From positions 1 through 64,000 of the forward strand of contig NZ_BDAG01000016.1 in NCBI RefSeq assembly GCF_002091715.1: 64,000 nt of DNA, in the 5' to 3' direction. The DNA comes from Pseudomonas migulae NBRC 103157 (GTDB taxonomy: Bacteria; Pseudomonadota; Gammaproteobacteria; Pseudomonadales; Pseudomonadaceae). Under the pieces are notes generated by a model. It was not told the DNA's origin. It saw nothing but the letters and a program-made list of their open reading frames with translations, and did not search any database. Each line of letters begins with the position of its first letter. Position 1 is the first letter of the stretch. The position numbers were made by a program, and so were the translations under genes. Below are positions 1 to 8,753 of the stretch, one piece after another.

Positions 1-34
1 CGAACACCAACCTTATGCCCACCCAAAATCCAAC

Positions 35-133
35 TGTGGGAGCGGTGGTGCGACGATTCGACTTGCTCGCGAATGCGGACTGGCATTCAGCATTGATGTC
101 GACTGACTGGACGCCTTCGCGAGCAAGCCCACA
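35..133. repeat. REPIN (REP pair, GCGGGC type), left arm interrupted
   Basis: Two inverted REP cores: the right arm carries GCGAGCAAGCCCACA near 121-133. The left arm, starting GTGGGAGCGG, is split by about 16 bases before CTTGCTCGCGAA resumes at 61. This is a diverged member of the dispersed Pseudomonas REPIN family. Confidence 0.7.
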
Positions 134-184
134 TTCATCGGGGTTGCTTCCAGAGGGATGTGAACGATCAAGTCAGCGAAGCGC

Positions 185-450
185 GCCCGCTTGACGCCCA
201 GGTCGGCCCGAAGGCCGCCTCGGGTGCTGTGGCGGTAGTCGCGCCCTCGAGAGGCCGAGTGGAGGTTCTGCGCAGTGGGAAACCCGGCAAGGATGCCGGG
301 TTAGCCGCCCCCGGCCATGGATGGCCGATGGCGGCGGGCCCACGGAGCAGGACCGGAAGGAGGGCATGCCGAGCCTTAGCGAGGCACCGAACGAAAGGGG
401 CAAAAGCGCTTGGTTACTTGGCGCTTCTCCAAGTAACCCGCTGTAAGAGC
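185..450. repeat. Hairpin-rich gene-free segment, probably a dispersed repeat element
   Basis: No convincing gene lies here. An open reading frame crosses it on the plus strand, but its composition (Arg/Gly/Ala-rich, running into a simple repeat) does not look like a protein. What is visible is dense secondary structure: a 9-bp stem at 281-289/294-302, a nested hairpin at 304-335 and a perfect 10-bp stem at 412-421/429-438. From memory, similar blocks recur between genes in P. fluorescens genomes. Repeat status is therefore inferred from knowledge, not shown by a second copy in this window. Confidence 0.45.
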
Positions 451-490
451 GGAACCCATAGCAGCCATTACCGCAGCAACGGATATGTAC

Positions 491-532
491 ACCAACCACC
501 AACCACCAACCACCAACCACCAACCACCAAAC
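491..532. repeat. Heptamer tandem repeat, unit ACCAACC
   Basis: Five perfect copies of ACCAACC (491-525) are followed by a degenerate sixth. The plus strand is almost free of G from about 489 to 585, so the minus strand is a run of GG pairs separated by T or TT. The rest of the stretch to 772 shows no gene; the promoter of the next operon should lie between about 600 and 760. Confidence 0.85.
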
Positions 533-772
533 CCTAATCACCCCACCTGATACCCCACCATTCAGAAAACCCCCCATCCCCTCCAGGTTAACAAAACATA
601 ACGTGGCGTCGATTGTCAGACCTTTCCAAACACCGATAGGATAAGCCAGCTTCCGAAGGGGCTCTGGATTGCGGGTTTCAGGACTATGCTCCTAACCATC
701 CAATCCCGATGAGCACCCCTAACGGCGCCCTGAAAGGTTGAACGACCTAACAATAATAATGGGGGAAGGTCT

Positions 773-1846
773 ATGAGTGAGCCTGTCATGGGTGTGGGTA
801 CCTGCCGCCCGCCGGCACTGCGCAAATTCGCGTTGCTGGCTACAGCGCTCTCGCTGTTGGGCTGTGCCGTGTTGTCGGCACCTGTGCTGGCCGCCGCGGC
901 GCCAGCATCTGACGTTGTCTATTCCGTTGAATCCGCCAAGGCCAGCAAAAGCCTGATGCTCGATGTCGTGCACGCCGGCAAGCGCCTGGTGGCGGTCGGC
1001 GATCGCGGGCACATTCTGTATTCCGATGACCAGGGCGCGACCTGGACCCAGGCCAAGGTGCCGACCCGGCAACTGCTGACCTCGGTTTATTTTGTCGACG
1101 ACAAGCACGGCTGGGCCGTCGGTCATGATGCACAGATCCTCGCCAGCGAGGACGGCGGCGTCACATGGACCAAGCAATTTGAAGATCTGAAACGCGAATC
1201 GCCGCTGCTCGACGTCTGGTTCCAGGACGCCAACAGCGGCTTTGCCGTGGGCGCTTACGGCGCGCTGCTGGCCACCACCGATGGCGGCAAAAACTGGGAA
1301 GACGCCAGCGATCGCCTCGACAACGAAGACCAGTACCACCTCAACGGCATTGCTGCGATCAAGGATGCCGGGCTGTTCATCGTCGGCGAGCAGGGCAGCA
1401 TGTTCCGCTCCGCAGACTGGGGCCAGACCTGGGAAAAGCTGGAAGGCCCATACGAAGGTTCGCTGTTCGGCGTGATCGGCACCGCTCAACCCAACACGCT
1501 GCTGGTCTACGGTCTGCGCGGCAACCTGTTTCGCTCCACCGATTTCGGCAGCACCTGGGAACCGGTCGAGCTGAAAGCGGCCCGCGGTGCTCTGGAGTTT
1601 GGTCTGTCCGGTGCAACGTTGCTCGACGACGGCTCTATCGTGATCGTCGGCAACGGTGGCAGCGTCATCCGCAGCGACGATAATGGCGAAACCTTCAGCG
1701 TGTTCAACCGCCCGGACCGTATTTCCGTCGCGGCGGTCACCGATGCAGGCAACGGCAATCTGATCCTGGCAGGACAGGGCGGCGTTCGCGTCACCTCGCC
1801 AACCGGTGCCGGCGCAGAGAATGGAAAAAACGGGTCGTCCAAATGA
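773..1846 (+). CDS. Exported YCF48/BNR-repeat beta-propeller protein
   Basis: 357 residues. After an N-terminal hydrophobic export segment (about residues 20-42) the protein consists of repeated blades with the YCF48/BNR signature, for example WAVGHDAQILASEDGGVTW followed by similar DGG/DWG-TW turns at roughly 50-residue intervals. This is the fold of plant HCF136/YCF48. A Cys within LSLLGC in the export segment could serve as a lipobox, so it may be a lipoprotein. The start is set by a strong GGGGGAAGG ribosome site at 761-769. The stop lies 28 bp before an RND-superfamily transporter, and such pairs are common in Pseudomonas, so an accessory role for that transporter is inferred. The substrate is unknown. 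Confidence 0.85.
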   Translation: MSEPVMGVGTCRPPALRKFALLATALSLLGCAVLSAPVLAAAAPASDVVYSVESAKASKSLMLDVVHAGKRLVAVGDRGHILYSDDQGATWTQAKVPTRQLLTSVYFVDDKHGWAVGHDAQILASEDGGVTWTKQFEDLKRESPLLDVWFQDANSGFAVGAYGALLATTDGGKNWEDASDRLDNEDQYHLNGIAAIKDAGLFIVGEQGSMFRSADWGQTWEKLEGPYEGSLFGVIGTAQPNTLLVYGLRGNLFRSTDFGSTWEPVELKAARGALEFGLSGATLLDDGSIVIVGNGGSVIRSDDNGETFSVFNRPDRISVAAVTDAGNGNLILAGQGGVRVTSPTGAGAENGKNGSSK

Positions 1847-1874
1847 GCCGGGCAAATAATAAGAAGGCGGGTCT

Positions 1875-4259
1875 ATGACATCCTTGAGCAGCCATCACCA
1901 AGACAAGGCGACGTTTCTTGAGCGTCTGATCTTCAACAACCGACCGGCAGTGATTGTGATCTGCCTGCTGGTGAGTATTTTCCTGTTCTGGCAGGCGACA
2001 CTGATCCGCCCGTCCACCAGTTTCGAAAAAATGATCCCGCTCGAGCATCCGTTCATTCAGAAGATGATGGAGCACCGCAACGATCTGGCGAACCTGGGTA
2101 ACACCGTGCGGATCTCGGTGGAAGCCACCGATGGCGACATCTTCTCCAAGGAGTACATGGAGACCCTGCGCCAGATCAACGACGAGGTGTTCTACATCTC
2201 CGGCGTCGATCGTTCCGGCCTCAAGTCGCTGTGGAGTCCGAGCGTCCGCTGGACCGAGGTCACGGAGGAGGGCTTCGCGGGTGGTGAAGTGATCCCGCAG
2301 AGCTACAACGGTTCCCAGCAAAGCCTCGATCTGCTGCGCAACAACGTACTCAAGTCCGGACAGGTCGGGCGCCTGGTGGCCAACGACTTCAAGTCGAGCA
2401 TCGTCGATATCCCGCTGCTGGAGTCCTACCCGGACCCGCAGGACCAGGGCAAACTGCTGGCCCTCGACTACCGCAAGTTCTCCCACGAGCTGGAAGAAAA
2501 GATCCGCGACAAGTTTGAAAAACAAAACCCCAACGTGCAGATCCACATCGTCGGTTTCGCCAAGAAAGTCGGCGACCTGATCGATGGTCTTGTCATGGTG
2601 GTAATGTTCTTCGGCGTCGCCTTCGTCATCACGCTGATCCTGCTGTACTGGTTCACCAACTGCATGCGCAGCACCGTGGCGGTGTTGAGCACGACGTTGG
2701 TGGCGGTGGTCTGGCAGCTCGGTTTGATGCACTTCTTCGGCTTCGGGCTTGATCCGTACTCGATGCTGGTGCCGTTCCTGATCTTCGCCATCGGTATTTC
2801 CCACGGCGTGCAGAAGATCAACGGCATCGCGTTGCAGTCCAGTGAAGCCGACAACGCGCTGACCGCCGCGCGACGCACCTTCCGCCAGTTGTTCCTGCCG
2901 GGGATGATCGCGATCCTTGCGGATGCGGTGGGTTTCATCACGTTGCTGATCATCGATATCGGTGTGATCCGCGAACTGGCCATCGGCGCTTCCATCGGCG
3001 TGGCGGTGATCGTCTTCACCAACCTGATCCTGCTCCCAGTCGCCATTTCCTACGTCGGCATCAGCAAACGCGCCGTCGAGCGCAGCAAGAAAGACGCACA
3101 CCGTGAACACCCGTTCTGGCGCCTGTTGTCGAACTTTGCCAGCCCGAAAGTCGCACCGGTGTCGATCATCCTGGCCTTGCTGGCCTTCGGTGGCGGCCTC
3201 TGGTACAGCCAGAACCTGAAGATCGGCGACCTCGACCAGGGTGCACCTGAGTTGCGTCCGGACTCGCGCTACAACAAGGACAACAACTTCATCATCAGTA
3301 ACTACTCCACCAGCTCCGATGTATTGGTGGTGATGGTCAAGACCAAGTCCGAAGGTTGCTCGCGCTACGAAGCCATGGCGCCGATCGACGAGCTGATGTG
3401 GAAGATGCAGAACACCGAGGGCGTGCAGTCGGCGATCTCGCTGGTGACCGTGTCCAAGCAGATGATCAAGGGCATGAACGAGGGCAACCTGAAATGGGAA
3501 ACCCTGTCGCGCAACCCGGACGTGCTGAACAACTCCATTGCCCGGGCTGATGGTTTGTACAACAACAGTTGCTCCCTGGCACCGGTGCTGGTGTTCCTAA
3601 ACGATCACAAGGCTGCAACGCTTGATCGCGCAGTCCATGCCGTGCAGGACTTCGCCAAGGAGAACAACAAGGAAGGCCTGGAATTCATCCTTGCCGCCGG
3701 TAATGCCGGCATCGAGGCGGCCACCAACGAGGTGATCAAGGAATCCGAGCTGACCATCCTGATCCTCGTCTACATCTGCGTTGCGACCATGTGCATGATC
3801 ACCTTCCGTTCCTGGGCGGCGACCTTGTGCATCGTGTTGCCACTGGTGCTGACCTCGGTGCTCGGTAACGCCCTGATGGCCTTCATGGGCATCGGCGTGA
3901 AAGTCGCGACCTTGCCGGTGGTGGCTCTGGGTGTGGGGATTGGCGTGGACTACGGGATCTACATCTACAGCCGCTTGGAAAGTTTCCTGCGTGCTGGCCT
4001 GCCGTTGCAGGAAGCCTATTACCAGACCTTGAAATCCACGGGTAAAGCCGTGTTGTTCACCGGTCTGTGCCTGGCCATCGGCGTGTGCACCTGGATCTTC
4101 TCGGCCATCAAGTTCCAGGCCGACATGGGCCTGATGCTGACCTTCATGCTGCTCTGGAACATGTTCGGCGCGCTGTGGCTGTTGCCGGCGCTTGCACGGT
4201 TCCTGATCAAGCCGGAGAAGCTGGCGGGGCAGAAGGGCAACTCGTTGTTTGCTCACTGA
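1875..4259 (+). CDS. MMPL/RND-superfamily exporter
   Basis: 794 residues, the length expected for the two-repeat MMPL/'predicted exporter of the RND superfamily' type. There is an N-terminal membrane helix (about 26-44), a large periplasmic loop, then a five-helix block containing GLDPYSMLVPFLIFAIGISHG. This is repeated in the second half with PVVALGVGIGVDYGIYIYSR, the conserved GxxxD-type proton-relay region of the family. It follows the YCF48 protein in the same direction and is closed by a strong terminator, so the two form an operon. The family moves lipids or hydrophobic compounds across the inner membrane; the actual cargo cannot be read from sequence. Confidence 0.88.
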   Translation: MTSLSSHHQDKATFLERLIFNNRPAVIVICLLVSIFLFWQATLIRPSTSFEKMIPLEHPFIQKMMEHRNDLANLGNTVRISVEATDGDIFSKEYMETLRQINDEVFYISGVDRSGLKSLWSPSVRWTEVTEEGFAGGEVIPQSYNGSQQSLDLLRNNVLKSGQVGRLVANDFKSSIVDIPLLESYPDPQDQGKLLALDYRKFSHELEEKIRDKFEKQNPNVQIHIVGFAKKVGDLIDGLVMVVMFFGVAFVITLILLYWFTNCMRSTVAVLSTTLVAVVWQLGLMHFFGFGLDPYSMLVPFLIFAIGISHGVQKINGIALQSSEADNALTAARRTFRQLFLPGMIAILADAVGFITLLIIDIGVIRELAIGASIGVAVIVFTNLILLPVAISYVGISKRAVERSKKDAHREHPFWRLLSNFASPKVAPVSIILALLAFGGGLWYSQNLKIGDLDQGAPELRPDSRYNKDNNFIISNYSTSSDVLVVMVKTKSEGCSRYEAMAPIDELMWKMQNTEGVQSAISLVTVSKQMIKGMNEGNLKWETLSRNPDVLNNSIARADGLYNNSCSLAPVLVFLNDHKAATLDRAVHAVQDFAKENNKEGLEFILAAGNAGIEAATNEVIKESELTILILVYICVATMCMITFRSWAATLCIVLPLVLTSVLGNALMAFMGIGVKVATLPVVALGVGIGVDYGIYIYSRLESFLRAGLPLQEAYYQTLKSTGKAVLFTGLCLAIGVCTWIFSAIKFQADMGLMLTFMLLWNMFGALWLLPALARFLIKPEKLAGQKGNSLFAH

Positions 4260-4272
4260 TCCTTAGCTGAAA

Positions 4273-4307
4273 TAAAAAAGCCGCAACCCCAGGGTTGCGG
4301 CTTTTTT
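4273..4307 (+). terminator. Rho-independent terminator of the YCF48-RND operon
   Basis: GC-rich stem AAGCCGCAACCC/GGGTTGCGGCTT with a short loop, flanked by A-run and T-run, starting 14 bases after the transporter stop. It should act in both directions. Confidence 0.92.
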
Positions 4308-4332
4308 GCATCTGATGCTTCACACAACCCTT

Positions 4333-4415
4333 TGTAGGAGCCGGCTTGCTGGCGATGCTGTGTCAATCGACATCAATGTGGCTGACACACCATCGCCAGC
4401 AAGCCGGCTCCTACA
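4333..4415. repeat. REPIN (GCCGGC type)
   Basis: Inverted pair of TGTAGGAGCCGGCTTGCTGG cores separated by about 35 bases that include a second small inverted repeat (TGTCA..TGACA). It lies between convergent genes. Confidence 0.92.
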
Positions 4416-4422
4416 GGGGGGG

Positions 4423-5142
4423 TTACGAAGGATCGGTTCCGAGCACGACATTCAGCGCACTACGCGCATCATCCAGCTGCACCAGCGTCGCATGCCGCGC
4501 ACCCAGTGCGTCGCGATTCTCGATTGCGGTGAGAATCGCCTTGTGCCGTGGTAACGCCAATTCATGCAGGTTCGGCCGCTGGTTAGAATGCTTCAACGCT
4601 TCGGCAATCGCTACCGACAACATGTTGCACAGGTTCGCCAGCAAGTCATTGTGCGTCGCATCGGCGATTCGGCTGTGGAAATCCAGGTCTGGTTGCAACA
4701 GCGCTTCAGGCGTCGGCGCGGCTTCCATGCGTTGGTAGGCTTCGCCGATGGAGGCGATGTCCGCGTCGGTGGCAAACTGCGCGGCGAGGGCCGCCGCTGC
4801 CGGTTCGATGATACTGCGCACACTGGTCAGCAAATCGAAGAACTGATTCTGCGGGCTGCTTTGCATCAGCCAGTGCAGCACATCCGGGTCGAGCATGTGC
4901 CATTCCTTGCGCTGCTTGACCACTGTGCCCACTCGCGGACGGGAATACACCAACCCTTTGGCGACCAACACACGAGTGGCTTCGCGCAGCACCGGCCGGC
5001 TGACCGCGTATTCCTCGCACAACAGGGCTTCGGCGGGCAGCTTGTCGTCCGGTTTGAAGCGTCCCGAAACGATCTGCATGCCCAGTTCCTGGACAATGCG
5101 CGAGTGCATGCTTTTGCGGTCGGAGGGTTTGCGGTAATCCAT
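4423..5142 (-). CDS. GntR-family (FadR subfamily) transcriptional regulator
   Basis: 239 residues from the ATG at 5142; a longer frame reaches 5217 but adds only low-complexity residues before the helix-turn-helix. Residues about 10-75 are a GntR winged helix (LPAEALLCEEYAVSRPVLREA). Residues about 95-230 are an all-helical FCD ligand domain with the metal-binding pattern DLDFHSRI followed by HKAI and a late His. It lies directly beyond the dehydratase in the same direction, separated by a REPIN. It probably senses a sugar acid or its 2-keto-3-deoxy derivative and represses the module. Two perfect FadR-type operators lie in the divergent promoter region (7097-7109 and 7173-7185). Confidence 0.88.
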   Translation of the reverse strand: MDYRKPSDRKSMHSRIVQELGMQIVSGRFKPDDKLPAEALLCEEYAVSRPVLREATRVLVAKGLVYSRPRVGTVVKQRKEWHMLDPDVLHWLMQSSPQNQFFDLLTSVRSIIEPAAAALAAQFATDADIASIGEAYQRMEAAPTPEALLQPDLDFHSRIADATHNDLLANLCNMLSVAIAEALKHSNQRPNLHELALPRHKAILTAIENRDALGARHATLVQLDDARSALNVVLGTDPS

Positions 5143-5244
5143 GGGGAACGGCGCGATCCTGTGCGGGGGAGGTGCTGCGCATGATAGCAGGCGCAGCGAG
5201 GACGGTCGCCAGAGCAAGCAATCCTGAACTCTATGAAGATCAAT

Positions 5245-5335
5245 TGTAGGAGCCGGCTGGCTGGCGATGGCGTCCTTTTAGGCGATAGATGTGTCGACTG
5301 ACCCACCGCTATCGCCAGCAAGCCGGCTCCTGCAG
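5245..5335. repeat. REPIN (GCCGGC type)
   Basis: Inverted REP pair; the left arm reads GGCTGGCTGGCGATGG rather than the usual GGCTTGCTGG, and the right arm ends GGCTCCTGCA. It separates the regulator from the dehydratase gene. Confidence 0.88.
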
Positions 5336-5346
5336 AGGTTGCGGGG

Positions 5347-7083
5347 TCAGTGAGAGTGGCGCGGTACTTCGGAGCCGCGGCAACCGACCAGGAAGTCGAA
5401 ATCGCAGCCTTGGTCCGCCTGCAATACATGGTCGATATACAGCTGGCGATAGCCGCCGACGATCAGGTTTTGCGGCGGTTGCAGATCGGCCATGCGCGCT
5501 GCCAGTTCCGCATCCGGAATGTCCAGGTGCAAGCGCCCGTTAGCGCAATCGAGCTCGATCCAGTCCCCTTCCTTCACGGTCGCCAAAGGACCGCCGGCCG
5601 CCGCTTCCGGTGCGACATGCAACACCACGGTGCCATAGGCCGTGCCGCTCATGCGCGCATCGGAAATCCGCACCATATCAGTCACGCCTTGCGCCAGCAG
5701 TTTGGCCGGCAAGCCCATGTTGCCGACTTCGGCCATGCCCGGATAACCCTTCGGCCCACAGTTCTTCATCACCAGAATCGAGTTGGCATCGACGTCCAGT
5801 TCGGGATCATTGATCCGCGCCTTGTACATGTCGAAGTTTTCGAACACCACTGCACGACCGCGATGCTGCATCAATTCGGCACTGGCGGCGGATGGTTTGA
5901 GCACGGCACCGAGCGGCGCCAGGTTGCCGCGCAACACGCAGATTCCGCCGTCGGCGCGGATCGGATTATCGAGGGTGCGGATCACTTCGTCCTGGCCGTA
6001 GATCGGCGCGTCCTTGGTGTTTTCGCCGAGGGTCTTGCCGTTGACGGTCAAGGCATTCGGATTGGGAATCAGGTTGGCTTCGCCGAGGCGACGCAGCACC
6101 GCAGGCAGGCCGCCGGCGTAGTAGAACTCTTCCATCAGGAAACGTCCGGAGGGTTGCAGGTCGACGATGGTCGGCATGCCGCGACCGATGCGGGTCCAGT
6201 CGTCCAGGTCCAGTTCGACACCGATACGCCCGGCGATGGCTTTCAAATGGATCACAGCATTGGTCGAACCGCCAATGGCTGCGTTCACCCGAATGGCGTT
6301 TTCGAACGCTTCTTTAGTCAGGATCTTCGACAGTCGCAAGTCTTCGCGAACCATCTCTACCGCGCGCATGCCGGACATGTGCGCCAGCACATAACGACGC
6401 GCATCCACGGCTGGAATCGCCGCGTTATGGGGCAGGGAAGTGCCGAGTGCTTCGGCCATGCACGCCATGGTCGATGCGGTGCCCATGGTGTTGCAAGTGC
6501 CGGCGGAACGGGACATGCCGCCCTCGGCCGCGAGGAAGTCATCGATGGAAATGGTGCCCGCTTTCACTTGTTCGCTGAGCTGCCAGACCACGGTGCCCGA
6601 GCCAATGTCCTGGCCCTTGTGTTTGCCATTGAGCATCGGCCCGCCGGTGACAACGATCGCCGGCACGTCGCAACTGGCAGCGCCCATCAACAAGGCCGGG
6701 GTGGTTTTGTCGCAACCGGTCAGCAGCACCACGCCATCGATCGGGTTGCCGCGAATGGCTTCTTCAACGTCCATGCTCGCCAGGTTGCGGGTGAGCATGG
6801 CGGTCGGGCGCAGGTTCGACTCACCGTTGGAGAACACCGGGAATTCCACCGGGAAACCACCGGCCTCGATCACGCCGCGTTTGACGTGCTCGGCAATCTG
6901 ACGGAAATGCGCGTTGCACGGGGTGAGTTCCGACCAGGTGTTGCAGATACCGATGATCGGCTTGCCGTGGAACTGGTGGTCGGCGATGCCCTGATTCTTC
7001 ATCCAGCTGCGGTACATGAAGCCGTTCTTGTCGGCCGTGCCAAACCATTGGGCGGAGCGCAGGGTGGGTTTCTTATCAGACAT
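5347..7083 (-). CDS. IlvD/Edd-family sugar-acid dehydratase (pentonate type)
   Basis: 578 residues. It removes water from an aldonic acid to give the 2-keto-3-deoxy acid, using an Fe-S cluster. The three cluster cysteines are visible: Cys47 in GICNTW, Cys124 in TGCDKTTPA and Cys197 in GTCNTMGTAS. Asp125-Lys126 are the metal-binding acid and the lysine that is carbamylated in relatives. The length and the short N-terminus fit the arabinonate/xylonate dehydratase branch better than IlvD (about 615) or Edd (about 608). With the FAH-fold enzyme and semialdehyde dehydrogenase encoded divergently, it fits a Weimberg-type pathway. The exact substrate (xylonate, arabinonate, fuconate or galactonate) is not decided by sequence. 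Confidence 0.9.
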   Translation of the reverse strand: MSDKKPTLRSAQWFGTADKNGFMYRSWMKNQGIADHQFHGKPIIGICNTWSELTPCNAHFRQIAEHVKRGVIEAGGFPVEFPVFSNGESNLRPTAMLTRNLASMDVEEAIRGNPIDGVVLLTGCDKTTPALLMGAASCDVPAIVVTGGPMLNGKHKGQDIGSGTVVWQLSEQVKAGTISIDDFLAAEGGMSRSAGTCNTMGTASTMACMAEALGTSLPHNAAIPAVDARRYVLAHMSGMRAVEMVREDLRLSKILTKEAFENAIRVNAAIGGSTNAVIHLKAIAGRIGVELDLDDWTRIGRGMPTIVDLQPSGRFLMEEFYYAGGLPAVLRRLGEANLIPNPNALTVNGKTLGENTKDAPIYGQDEVIRTLDNPIRADGGICVLRGNLAPLGAVLKPSAASAELMQHRGRAVVFENFDMYKARINDPELDVDANSILVMKNCGPKGYPGMAEVGNMGLPAKLLAQGVTDMVRISDARMSGTAYGTVVLHVAPEAAAGGPLATVKEGDWIELDCANGRLHLDIPDAELAARMADLQPPQNLIVGGYRQLYIDHVLQADQGCDFDFLVGCRGSEVPRHSH

Positions 7084-7096
7084 GATCGATTCTCTT

Positions 7097-7109
7097 ATTG
7101 TATGACTAT
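7097..7109. promoter_or_regulatory. FadR-type operator 1
   Basis: ATTGTATGACTAT matches the FadR-subfamily core TNGTNNNACNA at every fixed position. It lies 14 bases ahead of the dehydratase start codon, where a bound repressor would block its transcription. Confidence 0.65.
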
Positions 7110-7160
7110 TGTGTGCGAGCTGAGGTGTAACATAAGCGCAAATTCGCCGCTTTGGAAGTG

Positions 7161-7190
7161 TTGCTTGCTTAAATAGTATTACTATATAGT
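7161..7190 (+). promoter_or_regulatory. Operator 2 overlapping a likely promoter of the MFS-FAH-ALDH genes
   Basis: ATAGTATTACTAT (7173-7185) is a perfect 13-base palindrome and matches TNGTNNNACNA. It overlaps the spacer and -10 of a plausible sigma-70 promoter: TTGCTT at 7161 with TATATA at 7183 or TATAGT at 7185. Its flanks match operator 1 (AT-N-GT...AC-N-AT), which supports a shared regulator. The centres are 76 bp apart. Confidence 0.65.
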
Positions 7191-7277
7191 CGTGTCCAAC
7201 GGAGGAATGGCCCTGGCGGTTTTCCGCGAGAGGCGTCCCCCGAGGTTCTATAACAACAACAATCGGAGACCGATCTC

Positions 7278-8600
7278 ATGAGCCAGGAACTGCGGCTTAT
7301 ACGTCGCATCACGCTGAAACTGATTCCCTTCCTGATCCTGCTATACCTCATCGCCTATGTGGATCGCTCCGCCGTAGGCTTCGCCAAGCTGCACATGGGC
7401 GCCGACATCGGTATCGGCGATGCGGCTTACGGCCTCGGTGCCGGGCTGTTCTTCATTGGTTACTTCCTGCTGGAAATCCCCAGCAACCTGATGCTCGAAC
7501 GCTTCGGCGCGCGACGCTGGTTCGCGCGGATCATGGTCACCTGGGGCGCCATCACGATCGGCATGGCGTTCGTGCAGGGGCCGCACAGCTTTTACGTGAT
7601 GCGCTTTCTGCTGGGTGCCGCCGAAGCCGGGTTCTTCCCGGGCGTTCTGTACTACATCACCCAATGGTTCCCGGTTCGCCATCGCGGCAAGATCCTTGGC
7701 CTGTTTATCCTTTCCCAACCGATCGCCATGCTGATCACCGGCCCGGTGTCCGGCGGTCTGCTGGGCATGGACGGCATTCTGGGTCTGCATGGCTGGCAGT
7801 GGCTGTTCATCGTCATTGGCGCCCCGGCGATCCTGCTGACATGGCCGGTGCTGCGTTGGCTGCCGGATGGACCGCAACAGGTGAAATGGATGGATCAGCC
7901 CGAGAAAGACTGGCTGGCCGGCGAGCTGAAAAAAGATCTGGAGGAATACGGCCAGACCCGACACGGCAATCCATTGCATGCGCTCAAGGACAAACGCGTA
8001 TTGCTGCTGGCGCTGTTTTATCTGCCAGTGACCCTGAGCATCTATGGTCTGGGCCTTTGGTTGCCGACGCTGATCAAACAGTTCGGCGGCACCGACCTGG
8101 TGACCGGTTTCGTGTCATCGGTGCCGTACATTTTCGGGATCATCGGCTTGCTGATCATTCCGCGCAGTTCCGACCGCTTGAATGATCGCTATGGCCACCT
8201 GGCGGTGCTGTATGTGCTGGGTGCCATCGGCCTGTTCCTCAGCGCGTGGCTGACGGTGCCGGTGCTGCAACTGGCGGCCTTGTGTCTGGTGGCGTTCGCA
8301 TTGTTCTCCTGCACGGCGGTGTTCTGGACCTTGCCGGGCCGGTTCTTCGCCGGCGCGAGCGCGGCGGCGGGGATTGCGCTGATCAACTCGGTGGGCAACC
8401 TCGGCGGCTACATCGGGCCGTTCGTGATTGGTGCGTTGAAGGAATACACCGGGAACCTGGCGTCGGGGTTGTATTTCCTGTCGGGGGTGATGGTGTTCGG
8501 GCTGATTTTGACGGGTGTGGTTTATCGGTTGCTGGAGCGCAAGCATGTGCTGCCGGCCGATCAGTTTGCGGCCAGTGCGCGTGGCGCCACCCGCACCTGA
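7278..8600 (+). CDS. MFS transporter, anion:cation symporter (ACS) family
   Basis: 440 residues with about twelve predicted membrane helices. The ACS-type signature is seen early (LYLIAYVDRSAVGFAKLHM, about residues 20-38), and GYFLLEIPSNLMLERFGAR gives the usual helix 2-3 loop. ACS members take up sugar acids and dicarboxylates with protons (galactonate, glucarate, tartrate, phthalate). It is the first gene of the rightward arm, preceded by GGAGA at 7264 and by a FadR-type operator. It is therefore the likely importer of the sugar acid degraded by the neighbours. Confidence 0.9.
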   Translation: MSQELRLIRRITLKLIPFLILLYLIAYVDRSAVGFAKLHMGADIGIGDAAYGLGAGLFFIGYFLLEIPSNLMLERFGARRWFARIMVTWGAITIGMAFVQGPHSFYVMRFLLGAAEAGFFPGVLYYITQWFPVRHRGKILGLFILSQPIAMLITGPVSGGLLGMDGILGLHGWQWLFIVIGAPAILLTWPVLRWLPDGPQQVKWMDQPEKDWLAGELKKDLEEYGQTRHGNPLHALKDKRVLLLALFYLPVTLSIYGLGLWLPTLIKQFGGTDLVTGFVSSVPYIFGIIGLLIIPRSSDRLNDRYGHLAVLYVLGAIGLFLSAWLTVPVLQLAALCLVAFALFSCTAVFWTLPGRFFAGASAAAGIALINSVGNLGGYIGPFVIGALKEYTGNLASGLYFLSGVMVFGLILTGVVYRLLERKHVLPADQFAASARGATRT

Positions 8601-8619
8601 AAACTCACCGCCGATCGAG

Positions 8620-8709
8620 TGTGGGAGCGGGCTTGCTCGCGAAAGCGGTGGGTCAGTCACCACAGATATTGAATGTCAGGCCGCCTTCGCGAGCAAGCCC
8701 GCTCCCACA
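8620..8709. repeat. REPIN (GCGGGC type)
   Basis: Inverted pair of TGTGGGAGCGGGCTTGCTCG cores, placed between the transporter and the FAH-fold gene inside what otherwise looks like one transcription unit. Confidence 0.93.
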
Positions 8710-8753
8710 CGTGATCGGCGGTGTTTTCGAATTTTGTTTACAGGAGAAAATCC

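Noticed and set aside
491..532. CRISPR-like array
   Set aside because: The repeat unit is 7 bases with no spacers; it is a simple tandem repeat.
160..537. Possible 125-residue gene
   Set aside because: The product is low-complexity and runs through hairpins into the ACCAACC repeat (HQPPTTN repeats). No plausible ribosome site or family.
5350..7176. 608-codon open frame opposite the dehydratase gene
   Set aside because: Antisense shadow with Arg/His/Gln-rich product and no start signals; the dehydratase on the other strand has all catalytic cysteines.
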